Assembly (NCBI RefSeq): GCF_018131225.1
Contig: NZ_JAFCMM010000003.1
Coordinates: 186,001 to 250,000, forward strand
DNA length: 64,000 nucleotides
Origin: Bradyrhizobium sp. U87765 SZCCT0048
GTDB taxonomy: Bacteria > Pseudomonadota > Alphaproteobacteria > Rhizobiales > Xanthobacteraceae
Direction: 5' to 3'
The notes beneath the pieces were generated by a model. It worked only from the letters and a program-made list of their open reading frames with translations, was not told where the DNA came from and searched no databases. Position numbers and translations under genes: made by a program. Positions 7,867-18,854 of this stretch are shown one piece after another. Within the stretch, counting starts at the first letter, position 1. The number at the start of each line of letters is the position of its first letter.

Positions 7867-8721
7867 CTATTTCACCGGAATGATCTCGGGCGGCACGCCC
7901 TTGAGGGTGTCGTCGATCAGCCGTTTGCAGGCCGCGAGGTCGTCGAGCGCGGTCTTTAGCCTCGCGGCATCGGCCGCGCTCAGGCCCGCGCGCGGCGGCT
8001 CGCGGGGACGCTCGGGAGGCGGCGGTGGCGGCGCCACGGGCCGAACGACGGGGGGCGCGACCGGCGCCTTGCGCAGCACGGGCTCGACACGGCCGGTGAA
8101 CGAGGTGTCGCGACCCGGCGGCCGCTGGGGCGGGATCGGCGGCGCGGCGCGGGCCGGCGCAGCCGCGGCCGTCGGTGCCGCCTCATCATCCTCGCCGTCG
8201 TCTTCGTCCTCTTCGTGATCGTCAGCGCCTTCGTCGCCGTCCGCGGCTTCGTCAGCCTCGTCGTCGCCGGCGTCCTCGTCGTCTTCGTGCTGTGCGCCGG
8301 CCTCGATCTCGTCGTCATCGCCGGCGTCGTCGCCAGCGTGCGCGATCTCGTCCTCGTCGTCTTCGGGCTCAGACTCGGGCCGAGCGCGCTGCGGCGGCAC
8401 CGGCGCAGCGACGCGCTGCCGCTCGGGTACCGCCGACGGCGCAGGCTCGCCTTCGGTGGCGAGCCCCTGCACCGCCTTGATGCCTTGCTCGCGCAGGATG
8501 CGCTGCACGCCGCGAATGGTGTAGCCCTCGCCGTACAGCAGACGGCGGATACCCCGCAGGAGATCGACATCGTCAGGACGATAGTAGCGGCGGCCGCCGC
8601 TGCGCTTCATCGGCTTGATCTGGCTGAAGCGCGTCTCCCAGAAACGCAGCACGTGCTGGGGGATGTCGAGGTCGTCGGCGACCTCGCTGATGGTGCGGAA
8701 TGCGTCCGGTGCCTTGTCCAA
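7867..8721 (-). CDS. MerR family regulator with long acidic/proline tail
   Basis: Residues 1-75 are a MerR winged helix (FRTISEVADDLDIPQHVLRF, then SGGRRYYRPDDVDLLRGI). The N-terminus is followed not by the usual dimerisation helix and metal cysteines but by a disordered Pro/Arg region and a very acidic stretch (about 121-185, dominated by D/E), then proline runs and a short C-terminal helix. This MerR subtype next to ihfA is a standing feature of alphaproteobacterial genomes; its target is unknown to me. It lies 119 bp downstream of ihfA on the same strand and just before tRNA-Pro, probably the last gene of the plsX-fabH-ihfA group. Confidence 0.85.
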   Translation of the reverse strand: MDKAPDAFRTISEVADDLDIPQHVLRFWETRFSQIKPMKRSGGRRYYRPDDVDLLRGIRRLLYGEGYTIRGVQRILREQGIKAVQGLATEGEPAPSAVPERQRVAAPVPPQRARPESEPEDDEDEIAHAGDDAGDDDEIEAGAQHEDDEDAGDDEADEAADGDEGADDHEEDEDDGEDDEAAPTAAAAPARAAPPIPPQRPPGRDTSFTGRVEPVLRKAPVAPPVVRPVAPPPPPPERPREPPRAGLSAADAARLKTALDDLAACKRLIDDTLKGVPPEIIPVK

Positions 8722-8840
8722 TGCCTACCTTCCGAGCGCGCGACACATGCCGTCGTAGCGGATTCGCACGTTCAGCGCACGAGGGCGGAAGGATCCCGCC
8801 CGAAGGCCGTGCGGCATCCGACGGCAAAACGCCGCCGGAT

Positions 8841-9203
8841 TTACTCCGTCTTCGCGGCCGCCGCGCCCGACGACGCCGCCACCGGCACGGCGGTCACGCC
8901 GTTGCCATTGCCATTGATGCGCTGCTTGAGGATCGCGGATGGCTTGAACACCATCACACGGCGCGGCGAGATCGGAACTTCGGTTCCGGTCTTCGGATTG
9001 CGTCCGATCCGCTGTCCTTTCTTGCGCACCATGAAGGACCCGAACGAGGACAGCTTCACGGTCTCGCCTCGCTCGAGGCAGTCCGTGATCTCCTTCAGGA
9101 CGAGTTCCACGAATGCGGACGACTCTGTTCGAGACAGGCCCACCTTCTGGTAGACCGCCTCGCACAAGTCGACGCGCGTCACAGTTTTTCCGGTTCCGGC
9201 CAT
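8841..9203 (-). CDS. ihfA: Integration host factor alpha subunit
   Basis: The 120-residue protein is a DNABII-family member: VTRVDLCEAVYQKVGLSR, LSSFGSFMVRKK, the beta-arm sequence GRNPKTGTEVPI and MVFKPSAILKQRI. IHF alpha pairs with the beta subunit to bend DNA in replication, recombination and transcription. ATG at 9203 is used; the upstream in-frame TTG adds four residues with no better ribosome site. A variable Ala/Gly/Thr tail of about 20 residues extends past the core. The place next to fabH and the MerR gene matches ihfA (himA) in related genomes, which favours alpha over HU. Confidence 0.92.
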   Translation of the reverse strand: MAGTGKTVTRVDLCEAVYQKVGLSRTESSAFVELVLKEITDCLERGETVKLSSFGSFMVRKKGQRIGRNPKTGTEVPISPRRVMVFKPSAILKQRINGNGNGVTAVPVAASSGAAAAKTE

Positions 9204-9350
9204 CGCCTGCCCCAATTCGGCGAGATAATCGCTGCTGGAAAGATCAATTCGTGTCTGAAATTAGGAGTTTAACCGCCTAGGGTCAACTCCGCTCACAACC
9301 AAATCGCCAACAGGGTAAGCCCGATAAACTTTAGTCAAATGGATTGCATC

Positions 9351-10328
9351 TCACCAGCGCACGAGCGCCGAGCCCCAGGTGAAGCCGCCGCCCATCGCCT
9401 CGAGCAGCACCAGGTCGCCCTGCTTGATCCGGCCATCGGAAACCGCCGTCGACAGCGCCAGCGGAATGGACGCGGCCGAGGTGTTGCCATGACGGTCGAC
9501 CGTCAAAACCACCTTCTGCGGTGCAATATGAAGCTTGTGGGCCGAGGCATCGATGATGCGCTTGTTGGCCTGGTGCGGCACGAACCAGTCGATGTCCTCG
9601 GCGGTCGTCTGCGTCGCCTCGAAGGCGTCGACGATGACGTCCGTGATCATGCCGACCGCATGCTTGAACACTTCGCGGCCTTCCATGTGGATGTGGCCGA
9701 CGGTCTGGGTCGAGGACGGGCCGCCATCGACATACAGCTTTGACTTGTGGCGGCCGTCCGAGCGCAAGTGGGTGGTGAGCAGACCGCGATCGGCCGGCGT
9801 GCCCGGCTGCTGCTGGGCGTCCAGCACCACCGCGCCGGCGCCGTCGCCGAACAGCACGCAGGTGGTGCGATCGTTCCAGTCGAGGATCCGCGAGAACGTC
9901 TCCGCGCCGATCACCAGCGCTCGCTTGAACGCGCCCGAACGCAGGAAGTTGTCGGCAGTCGCCATGGCGAACACGAAGCCCGAGCACACCGCTTGCAGGT
10001 CGAACGCCGCGCCGTGATGGATGCCGAGATTGTTCTGGATCGCGACCGCGGTGGCGGGAAAGGTGTTGTCGGGCGTCGAGGTCGCCAGCACGATCAGGTC
10101 GATCGACTGGGCGTCGACACCGGCATGGGCGAGCGCGGCCTGCGCCGCCCGGGTGCCGAGATGGGACGTAAACTCACCTTCGGCGGCGATGTGACGCTCG
10201 CGGATGCCGGTGCGCTGCACGATCCAGTCGTCGGAGGTGTCGATCCTCGCCGCCAGATCCGCATTGGTCAGGGTCTGCTCCGGCAGATACGACCCACAGC
10301 CGAGCACGACCGAACGCGTCACAGTCAC
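9351..10328 (-). CDS. fabH: Beta-ketoacyl-ACP synthase III
   Basis: FabH condenses acetyl-CoA with malonyl-ACP to start fatty acid synthesis. The 325-residue sequence has the catalytic triad of the family: Cys in AVCSGF (about 113), His in FVPHQAN (about 252) and Asn in HGNTSAAS (about 282), plus the N-terminal GCGSYLPE and TSDDWIVQRTGI. The ATG overlaps the stop of plsX by four bases, so the two lipid-initiation genes are co-translated. Length and motifs are normal. Confidence 0.97.
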   Translation of the reverse strand: MTVTRSVVLGCGSYLPEQTLTNADLAARIDTSDDWIVQRTGIRERHIAAEGEFTSHLGTRAAQAALAHAGVDAQSIDLIVLATSTPDNTFPATAVAIQNNLGIHHGAAFDLQAVCSGFVFAMATADNFLRSGAFKRALVIGAETFSRILDWNDRTTCVLFGDGAGAVVLDAQQQPGTPADRGLLTTHLRSDGRHKSKLYVDGGPSSTQTVGHIHMEGREVFKHAVGMITDVIVDAFEATQTTAEDIDWFVPHQANKRIIDASAHKLHIAPQKVVLTVDRHGNTSAASIPLALSTAVSDGRIKQGDLVLLEAMGGGFTWGSALVRW

Positions 10329-11386
10329 GAGAGAACCTCCTGGGCAGCCGGCGCAAGATTCAGCGTCGTGCCTTCGCGATGAAGTGTCTGATTGATCTTG
10401 GTCAGAAGATCGTATTTGACCATCTCGTAACCGACGTCCACGGCGGACGCAAAGCCCGCGGCATTGGCGCCGCCGTGGCTCTTGATCACGATACCGTTCA
10501 GCCCGAGAAATACGCCGCCGTTGACCTTGCCGGGATCCGTTTTATCGCGTAGCGCGCGGAACGCGCCGCGCGCCATCAGCGCGCCGAGCCTGGAGCGCCA
10601 GGTGCGCATCATCGCGCTGCGCAGGTACTCGGCGAATTGCCGTGCGGTCCCTTCGGCGGTTTTCAGGGCGATGTTACCGGTGAAGCCCTCGGTGACGATG
10701 ACGTCGGCTGCGCCCTTGCCGATGCCGTCGCCCTCGACGAAGCCGATGAAATCCATCTGCGGCAGGTTCAGTGCGCGCAGCAGTTCGGCCGCCTCGCGCA
10801 CCTCCTCCACGCCCTTCACTTCCTCGACGCCGATGTTGAGCAGGCCGACGGTCGGCCGCTCGAGATCGAACAGCACCCGCGCCATGGCGCTGCCCATGAT
10901 CGCCAGCTTCGCAAGATGCTGGGCGTCCGCGCCGATCGACGCGCCGACGTCGAGCACGATCGATTCGCCGCGCAGCGTCGGCCACACCGCGCTGAGCGCC
11001 GGCCGCTCGATTCCCGGCAGCATGCGCAGGTGGAGGCGCGCCATCGCCATCAGCGCGCCGGTGTTGCCGGCGGAGATGGCGACATCGGCCTCGCCCTTCT
11101 TGACCGCGTCGATCGCCAGCCACATCGACGACACCTTGCGGCCGCGGCGCAGGGCCTGGCTCGGCTTCTCGCTTCCGCCGATGGCGACATCGGTGTGCAT
11201 GACCCGCGACACCGCCTTCATGGCCGGCAGTGCGTCGAGTTCCTTGCCGATCAGGGCGCTGTCGCCGAACAGGACGAACTCGCTGTCGGGATGTCGCGTC
11301 AGCGAGATCGCAGCCCCCGGAACGACAACCGACGCGCCAAAATCGCCCCCCATGGCGTCGAGCGCGATTCGAACCTTTTGCGGCAT
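10325..11386 (-). CDS. plsX: Phosphate acyltransferase PlsX
   Basis: PlsX makes acyl-phosphate from acyl-ACP for phospholipid synthesis by PlsY/PlsC, acting at the inner membrane face. The protein starts VRIALDAMGGDFGASVVVPGA and contains SAGNTGALMAMA and FVEGDGIGKGAADVIVTEGF, characteristic of the family; 353 residues is normal. It is the first gene of plsX-fabH and lies downstream of the YceD-like gene, the same order as in many bacteria (yceD-rpmF-plsX), here without an rpmF gene in the 185-bp gap. Confidence 0.97.
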   Translation of the reverse strand: MPQKVRIALDAMGGDFGASVVVPGAAISLTRHPDSEFVLFGDSALIGKELDALPAMKAVSRVMHTDVAIGGSEKPSQALRRGRKVSSMWLAIDAVKKGEADVAISAGNTGALMAMARLHLRMLPGIERPALSAVWPTLRGESIVLDVGASIGADAQHLAKLAIMGSAMARVLFDLERPTVGLLNIGVEEVKGVEEVREAAELLRALNLPQMDFIGFVEGDGIGKGAADVIVTEGFTGNIALKTAEGTARQFAEYLRSAMMRTWRSRLGALMARGAFRALRDKTDPGKVNGGVFLGLNGIVIKSHGGANAAGFASAVDVGYEMVKYDLLTKINQTLHREGTTLNLAPAAQEVLS

Positions 11387-11571
11387 GAACGTTCCGGCAA
11401 TCCGATGTTTGCGGCCTTGCGGCCGCGACTTGAGCCTTCACCGCCAGGGCGGCGCCGCTGGGCTCCGAATGACCCACCGCGGGCCGCGACAATACCCTGT
11501 CCGTGCCCCTATACAACTCTTGACGGAGGTTTTGCGCCGTCGAATCCGCCTTGCGTTTCGGCGGCTTGACC

Positions 11572-12207
11572 TCAATCGCCGGTGCCGGGATCGGTTTTGG
11601 AGCGTTTCGCGCCCCGCCCCTTCGGCGCATCCTTCGCCCCACCCTGCGGCGCAGCAGCGTCCTTGAGGGCCTTGAGCGCCGCGAACGGGTGGCTTTCGGG
11701 GTCCTCCGCGGTCACCACCGGCTCGAACGCCACGCCGGGCTTGCGAGGATAGGGATCAATTCCCAGAAACAGCACATCGGCGGCCAGCCGGCCAAGGTCG
11801 ATGGTCCCGTCGGCGATCGCCTCCGGCGGGTCGGCATCCTCACCCGTTGCCTCCGCCTCCTGCTCCATCGCCTTGATAATGGCCGCGACCTGATCCTCGG
11901 GGGCGAACAGCAGATCGACCGGCTCGTCGATGGCGTTCTCGATCGGCTCGAGCGTCACCACACAGACCTGGCCAACCCGCGCGGTCATGCGCCCGAGCAC
12001 CTGGATACGTCCGCGCCCGGCCGGCCGCAGGTCGAAGGTGGCCCGTGCCTCGGCGATGTCGCGCAGGCCGCCGAGCTTCGCCAGCGCCGCGCGCTGGGCG
12101 TGGTCGGCAACGAGCTCCTGATGCACGCCGGTGTCCGGGATCTGGTCGACCGCGATCTTGATGCTCCATGGATGGGGCGCCGCGCCCCGCTCCCGTTCTG
12201 TCGTCAT
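11572..12207 (-). CDS. YceD/DUF177 family protein
   Basis: The 211-residue product has the DUF177 core: RIQVLGRMTARVGQVCVVTL, EPIENAIDEPVDLLFAP, then LAADVLFLGIDPYPRKPG. Bacterial YceD has been tied to 23S rRNA processing, and plant relatives to rRNA accumulation; that is family knowledge. ATG at 12207 is chosen because it overlaps the stop of the upstream gene by four bases (ATGA) and the domain starts a few residues later. One of the two cysteines of some homologues is kept (VCVVTLEP). The C-terminus is a lysine-rich low-complexity tail. Confidence 0.85.
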   Translation of the reverse strand: MTTERERGAAPHPWSIKIAVDQIPDTGVHQELVADHAQRAALAKLGGLRDIAEARATFDLRPAGRGRIQVLGRMTARVGQVCVVTLEPIENAIDEPVDLLFAPEDQVAAIIKAMEQEAEATGEDADPPEAIADGTIDLGRLAADVLFLGIDPYPRKPGVAFEPVVTAEDPESHPFAALKALKDAAAPQGGAKDAPKGRGAKRSKTDPGTGD

Positions 12208-12758
12208 GCTGGTATCCTCGGGGCCGGAAAGCGGAAGGTGCCGGCCTGCAGCGTGGCGCGATCGACCGCATCCAGCGCCGCCACCGCCGCGGTGACGTAG
12301 TCGCACAAACCCGCCGCCCGCGCGGTGTCGGTGGTGTTAAGCACATTGCGGGCGAGCGCGTCGGCCAGAGCGTCCCGCCCGGCCGCGAGCGCCTTGTCGT
12401 AGGCCGCGGTGCGGCCATAGAACGCCTCGCCGAACTTCTGCATGCGCTTGGGCACCGTCAGGTCCCCGACACCCATTTCCCGTAGATTCGCATCCATGTC
12501 GCTGCAGAAGCGGTCGAACAGCCCCTGCCCGAGCCCCCCGGCCGGCACCGCGCCGCCCTCCGCCGCCCGCAGCGGCCGGAGTACGAGCCAGAGGTGCAGA
12601 ACGATCATGTCGAAGCGGCCGTTAACCGTGTCCGGGACGTGGAGTGCTTGATAAAACAGCGGTTCTCGTGCCTGCGCCACGATCATGCCATAGATGGCCT
12701 CGATGGTGCCGCGCAACGGCGTCTGGGGATTCAGAAAGCGTTTGAAGGGCCAAAGCAT
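12204..12758 (-). CDS. Ubiquinol-cytochrome c chaperone (CBP3/UQCC1 family)
   Basis: The 184-residue protein shows the Ubiq_cyt_C_chap pattern: AIYGMIVAQAREPLFYQ, VPDTVNGRFDMIVLHLWLVL, LFDRFCSDMDANLREMGVGD and KRMQKFGEAFYGR. Family members help build cytochrome b of the bc1 complex. The start is ATG at 12758 (MLWPFKRFL); ten further residues would be available only with a TTG. It overlaps the YceD-like gene by four bases, an arrangement common in this bacterial group. It is divergent from bamE, sharing a 95-bp promoter region. Confidence 0.88.
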   Translation of the reverse strand: MLWPFKRFLNPQTPLRGTIEAIYGMIVAQAREPLFYQALHVPDTVNGRFDMIVLHLWLVLRPLRAAEGGAVPAGGLGQGLFDRFCSDMDANLREMGVGDLTVPKRMQKFGEAFYGRTAAYDKALAAGRDALADALARNVLNTTDTARAAGLCDYVTAAVAALDAVDRATLQAGTFRFPAPRIPA

Positions 12759-12852
12759 TACCGGGTTCCGCGGGAAGGGTCTTGTCAAGCCTGCGCCCTG
12801 CCCGGTACGTCAATGCCCCGCGTGATGCAAGAGGACGGGGCGTGGCCCCGGA

Positions 12853-13371
12853 ATGACCGAATTGAAGACCTTGTCGAACGACGACGCCCGCGCGGGGCTT
12901 GACCTCGCCCTCCGGCAGCCGCTCCGCCGCCGCGCCCCCGCCCGCCTGCTGGGCCTCGCGCTCGCGGCAACCGCCGCCTGTGTCTCGCTTGCCGGCTGCG
13001 GCGCGTTCTCCGAGCAGTACCAGAAGGGCTACATCCTGCCCGAGGGCGCGCTGGACCAGATCCCCATCGGCGCCAGCCAGGACCAGGTGCTGATCGTGCT
13101 GGGCACCCCGTCCACCGTCGCGACGCTCAACGGCGAGGTGTTCTACTACATCTCGCAGCGCGCCGAGCGGAAGGTCGCCTTCATGAACCAGCAGGTCATC
13201 GACCAGCGCGTGATCGCGGTCTACTTCGACAAGAACCGCCACGTCATCCGCCTTGCGAACTACGGTCTGAAGGACGGCAAGATCTTCGACTTCATCAGCC
13301 GCACGACGCCGACGTCCGGCCAGGAAATGAGCTACCTGACGCCGCTGTTCAAGCTGCTCTCGTTCCGCTGA
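12853..13371 (+). CDS. bamE: Outer membrane assembly lipoprotein BamE
   Basis: This is a SmpA/OmlA-family lipoprotein of the BAM machine, which inserts beta-barrel proteins into the outer membrane. A hydrophobic segment (about 32-46) ends in the lipobox LAGC with Cys at residue 49; the long N-region before it (about 30 residues) is unusual, and no later start codon fits. The folded domain has YILPEGALDQIPIGASQDQV, VLGTPSTVA and FYYISQRAERKVAFM. It is transcribed divergently from the bc1 chaperone, a pairing usual in Bradyrhizobium relatives. Confidence 0.92.
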   Translation: MTELKTLSNDDARAGLDLALRQPLRRRAPARLLGLALAATAACVSLAGCGAFSEQYQKGYILPEGALDQIPIGASQDQVLIVLGTPSTVATLNGEVFYYISQRAERKVAFMNQQVIDQRVIAVYFDKNRHVIRLANYGLKDGKIFDFISRTTPTSGQEMSYLTPLFKLLSFR

Positions 13372-13473
13372 GCGGCAGCCGCCGCCATGCGGCGCGGAAC
13401 GACAAATCGGCCGGCGCATCGTGCGCCAGCCGCCCGTCGGGATCATCCAGTCGCAGGAACAGCCGGCGCAGCG

Positions 13474-13644
13474 TCAGACCGCGGCGAGGCCCTGCTGCAC
13501 GAACTTGTAGCCCGCCTGCCAGCGCTCATGCTGCTCGGACCCCTCCGGATAAGGATTGGGCGGCGTCGGCTCCTGCTGGTCAGGCTGGCGCTTGAGCTTG
13601 GCCAGTTTGCCCTGTTCGAACGGATCGCGGCTATCGGTCCCCAT
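13474..13644 (-). CDS. Small RMF/CrpP-like protein, 56 residues
   Basis: A short gene read from ATG at 13644 with GGGAG nine bases upstream: MGTDSRDPFEQGKLAKLK, then PPNPYPEGSEQHERWQAGY and a C-terminal helix ending QGLAAV. The PYPEGSEQHERWQAGY core is the signature of the ribosome modulation factor/CrpP fold, in which RMF hibernates ribosomes in stationary phase. Whether this one binds ribosomes is not known. It stands alone, convergent with bamE. Confidence 0.72.
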   Translation of the reverse strand: MGTDSRDPFEQGKLAKLKRQPDQQEPTPPNPYPEGSEQHERWQAGYKFVQQGLAAV

Positions 13645-13871
13645 GGTCGCGTGCTCCCTGCTGGACGAACATCTTAACCTGCAGATCCCCGCGTGGTTTC
13701 CATCGCTGCGCGGAATTTATTTTGTGAGCAACCAGTGCGTTTGTCATCAAACTGCAATGCAGACGCGGGGGCCACCGTTGCCACGCCCGAACACGCGTCC
13801 AGCAGCGCGCGCTTGCACCGCACTAGCTGCGCCGCACGCACGCGCTGATGCCTTATCGCCCGCAGGGCGGC

Positions 13872-14168
13872 TTACTTGCCGAGGATCTTCTCGGCCGCGT
13901 TGACGATGCTGATGTTCGGATTGGTGGCGCAGAACGCACCGAACTTCTTGGCGTTCTCGACAAACACGTTGGTGTCGATGATCGCCTCGTCGCTGTCGCC
14001 CTTGTACCAGCCGTCCATCCAGGTCAGCACCATCTTGATGCCGTCGTCGCCGCTTTCCAGGAACTGCTTGCAGCTCAAGGTCGCCAGATCGATGGTCTCG
14101 GCGCGGCTCGCGGTCGTGCTCGCCAGAGATGCGATCACCGCGGCCATCACAATGGTCGTTCGTGTCAT
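13872..14168 (-). CDS. HdeA/HdeB-like periplasmic acid-stress chaperone
   Basis: The 98-residue protein has a signal peptide (MTRTTIVMAAVIASLASTTA, cleavage near SRA-ET) and a mature part with LSCKQFLE at the start and AFCATNPN near the end. The two cysteines (33 and 80) are the disulphide of the HdeA fold. HdeA/B chaperones prevent aggregation of periplasmic proteins at low pH; related small proteins are frequent in rhizobia. It is a single gene between the RMF-like gene and an AraC regulator, all on the minus strand. Confidence 0.8.
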   Translation of the reverse strand: MTRTTIVMAAVIASLASTTASRAETIDLATLSCKQFLESGDDGIKMVLTWMDGWYKGDSDEAIIDTNVFVENAKKFGAFCATNPNISIVNAAEKILGK

Positions 14169-14299
14169 GGAGCCCTCTTCCCTCGCTCAACCCGGCGAAC
14201 CCTAGCGGGATGCGAGCCGGGCGTCGTCTCAACCCGTGCAAAGCGGTACGCAGCGGTGGTGATAACGCCGATTAAATCCCGCGCGCCCGACCGGCACGT

Positions 14300-15265
14300 T
14301 TATTCGGCAGCGACCACCGCGTGCCGGTACTCCATCGGCGCCATCCCGAAATTGGCGCGGAACACCCGATAGAATGTCGCCAGGCTATCGAAGCCCGATG
14401 CGAACGCCACCGCGGAAATCGGCCGCACCGACGCTTCCGCCAGCAGCGCCTTGGCGTGGCTGAGCCGCAGCATCGTGAGATGGCGCGCGACGCTCGTGCC
14501 GGTCGGCTCGAACAGCAGATGCAGCTGGCGCACCGAAATGCCGAGCATGGCGGCGATCCGCGCCGGGGTGAGATCGACCCGCCAGAAGTTCTGGCCGATC
14601 AGGTCGCGCGCCTGGATCAGGCGGAGCTGGCGCACGGCCAGCCGCAGCGCGTCGTCGGAAACCGGCAACAGGCCGCGCACCGCCAGCGCGACCTGGGCCA
14701 GCGCCATCACCGCGGCGTTGACCTCGACGTCGCTCATCGACCGCGCCTGGCCGAGAAAGGCCGGAAAGCTCGCCGACAGCAGCGTGCTCTGGCGCCGCTC
14801 GCCGTCCACCGGCTGCGGCGACAGATCACCGTCGCGCTGCACGAACGGGGTGCAGATGGTGAAGGGAATCTTGAGCACGCGCAGATGGAAGCCGGCCTCG
14901 GTGGTCGGCCGCGTGGCATAGGGCAGATCGGTATGGCTGGTGGCAACCGCGCCGGCCGGCACGGTGAACTCGGTGCGGCGGCCGGTGCCGAACCATGCTG
15001 CACCGCCGAGCTGCTGGTAGATGCAAACGCTGTTGCCGGGCGCGCGGGAGATGTCTTCGTCGGTGCGCCGCACCGAATAGGGCGAGGCATGCATCTCGAC
15101 CAGTGTCGCCGCCCCCAGCGGCTCGGCGGAAAAGATCCCCCGGAATCCGGCGCGCCGGTCGGCCTCGAGCTCCGCCGAGACGCCGAACAGGTGCTTGGCG
15201 CGCACCTCCCGCCAATAGGCGAAGCGATCCGCCGGCGGCAGCGCGTCGGTCGACCACACGGGCAT
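14300..15265 (-). CDS. AraC family transcriptional regulator
   Basis: The 321-residue protein has an N-terminal cupin-like ligand domain of the AraC_binding_2 type (AYWREVRAKHLFGVSAELEA, about 15-180). A C-terminal pair of helix-turn-helix motifs follows (about 215-315: PARIAAMLGISVRQLHLLFE, then ISAVAFASGFDSLATFYRVF), ending FGMAPMEYR. Proteins of this subtype usually regulate a catabolic or stress gene, but no target operon is adjacent, so the ligand is unknown. It is monocistronic. Confidence 0.88.
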   Translation of the reverse strand: MPVWSTDALPPADRFAYWREVRAKHLFGVSAELEADRRAGFRGIFSAEPLGAATLVEMHASPYSVRRTDEDISRAPGNSVCIYQQLGGAAWFGTGRRTEFTVPAGAVATSHTDLPYATRPTTEAGFHLRVLKIPFTICTPFVQRDGDLSPQPVDGERRQSTLLSASFPAFLGQARSMSDVEVNAAVMALAQVALAVRGLLPVSDDALRLAVRQLRLIQARDLIGQNFWRVDLTPARIAAMLGISVRQLHLLFEPTGTSVARHLTMLRLSHAKALLAEASVRPISAVAFASGFDSLATFYRVFRANFGMAPMEYRHAVVAAE

Positions 15266-15374
15266 GGCCTCACTCCCTTAGTTCTGTAAAGGCACGGCAG
15301 CCGCCGTCAGCCGTGCAATTCCGGCTGCCGAAATCTAGACAATCACGCCACGAATTTCAAAAGAAAGAGCCGCT

Positions 15375-15409
15375 CAAAAGAATGGCCCGTGGCGCGATGC
15401 CACGGGCCT
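15375..15409 (-). terminator. Rho-independent terminator of hppA
   Basis: A perfect 10-bp stem GGCCCGTGGC/GCCACGGGCC (15385-15394 with 15400-15409). On the minus strand it is followed by ATTCTTTT. It lies about 45 bp after the hppA stop. Confidence 0.8.
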
Positions 15410-15455
15410 TCTCCAGGGAGAGCGAGGTTGGCGGGGCCGAACGGCCCCGGCCCGA

Positions 15456-17576
<2,121 letters not shown>

Positions 17577-17642
17577 GAATGCAGCCTCGATCCTTATGTG
17601 TTTCCCCATGACGCCCGTTATTGTCCCCGAAGGATGGGCATC

Positions 17643-17684
17643 AAAAAATAAGGCAGGCCTGCCGAAAGGCAGGTCGCTGCCTTA
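17643..17684 (-). terminator. Rho-independent terminator after thiL
   Basis: On the minus strand AAGGCAG pairs with CTGCCTT around an inner CCTGCC/GGCAGG stem, followed by six T after TTA. It separates the riboflavin-thiL transcript from hppA. Confidence 0.82.
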
Positions 17685-17853
17685 ATTCGACACGAAGCAT
17701 GCCAAAATCACATAGGCGGCGCAACGCCAGCGGGTGGACCCTCTCCCGTTTCCTCTCACAATTGGTCCAAGGTCTAACGGCTGCGTGCCGGCGGCGTCCG
17801 AATGGCGCCATTCGCGGCGCGGCGCGCCGACGCGGCCGAATCCGCGAAAATGC

Positions 17854-18852
17854 TCAAAAATGGCTGTAGGACAGCCGCGACAGCACAACCGGCGTGCCCT
17901 GCCCGTCAACAAATGACGGCGGCGCGGTACCCGCGCGCACCGTGCCGATCGCCGTCACGGCAACGCCCGTGGCAGCAGCGGCAGCCGCGAATGCAGCACT
18001 GCCGTCCGGCGGAACAGTACAGAGAATCTCGTAATCGTCGCCGCCGGAGAGAATCGTTTCGCGGCTCGCCGCGCCCGCGGCAAGCACCGCACGGGCTGCC
18101 GCCGACAGCGGCACCGTATCGACATCGATCTCGGCCGACACGCCGGAGGCGGCGCAGAGCTTGACGAGATCCCCGGCGAGCCCATCGGACACATCCATCG
18201 CGGCCCGGGCGTGCGCGCGCACCGCGCCGGCGAGCACATTGCGTGGCTGCGGCACACGGTAGCGCGCGGCGAGCGCAGCAGTCGCCGCCGGATCGGCCGC
18301 GAGCGCCGCCGCGGATTTTCCGTCTCGCAGCACATCGAGACCGAGCGCCGCATCGCCGATCGTCCCGGACACGAAGATGCGGTCGCCCGCTTGCGCGCGG
18401 TCGCGGCGGACCATGGTGCCGCGCGGCACGCGGCCGAACACGGTGATGGAGATCATCAGCGGCCCGGGCGTCGAGACGGTATCGCCGCCGAGCACCGGGC
18501 AACCGAACGCCGCCGCGTCCTCGCCGAGCGCAGCGGCGAACGGCGCGAGCCATGCGTCGGTTGCCTGCCGCAGCGCCAGCGTCAGCACGAAGCCCGCGGG
18601 CGTCGCGCCCTTCGCCGCGAGGTCGGACAGGTTCACCCGCAGCGCCTTGCGGGCGATGGTGTCGGGCGGATCGTCGGAGAGGAAATGCACGCCCTCGACC
18701 ACGGCGTCGGTGGTGATCACCAGATCATCACCGCCGGCAGCGAGCACGGCGGCGTCGTCGACGAGGTTGAAGGCGCCGGGATCGGTCGCCAACGGCCGGA
18801 AATAGCGCGCGATCAGCGAGTCCTCACCGGAGCCGGCCGCAGGCGCGCCCAT
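17854..18852 (-). CDS. thiL: Thiamine-monophosphate kinase
   Basis: ThiL phosphorylates thiamine monophosphate to the cofactor thiamine diphosphate. The N-terminus (GEDSLIARYFRPL), DDAAVL and ITTDAVVEGVHFL, NLSDLAAKGATP and the later AMDVSDGLAGDL and GGDDYEIL match the PurM-like ATP-binding fold of the family; 332 residues is normal. It follows nusB by two bases, giving the conserved ribH-nusB-thiL operon. A terminator follows about 170 bp downstream. Confidence 0.95.
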   Translation of the reverse strand: MGAPAAGSGEDSLIARYFRPLATDPGAFNLVDDAAVLAAGGDDLVITTDAVVEGVHFLSDDPPDTIARKALRVNLSDLAAKGATPAGFVLTLALRQATDAWLAPFAAALGEDAAAFGCPVLGGDTVSTPGPLMISITVFGRVPRGTMVRRDRAQAGDRIFVSGTIGDAALGLDVLRDGKSAAALAADPAATAALAARYRVPQPRNVLAGAVRAHARAAMDVSDGLAGDLVKLCAASGVSAEIDVDTVPLSAAARAVLAAGAASRETILSGGDDYEILCTVPPDGSAAFAAAAAATGVAVTAIGTVRAGTAPPSFVDGQGTPVVLSRLSYSHF

Positions 18853-18854
18853 GC

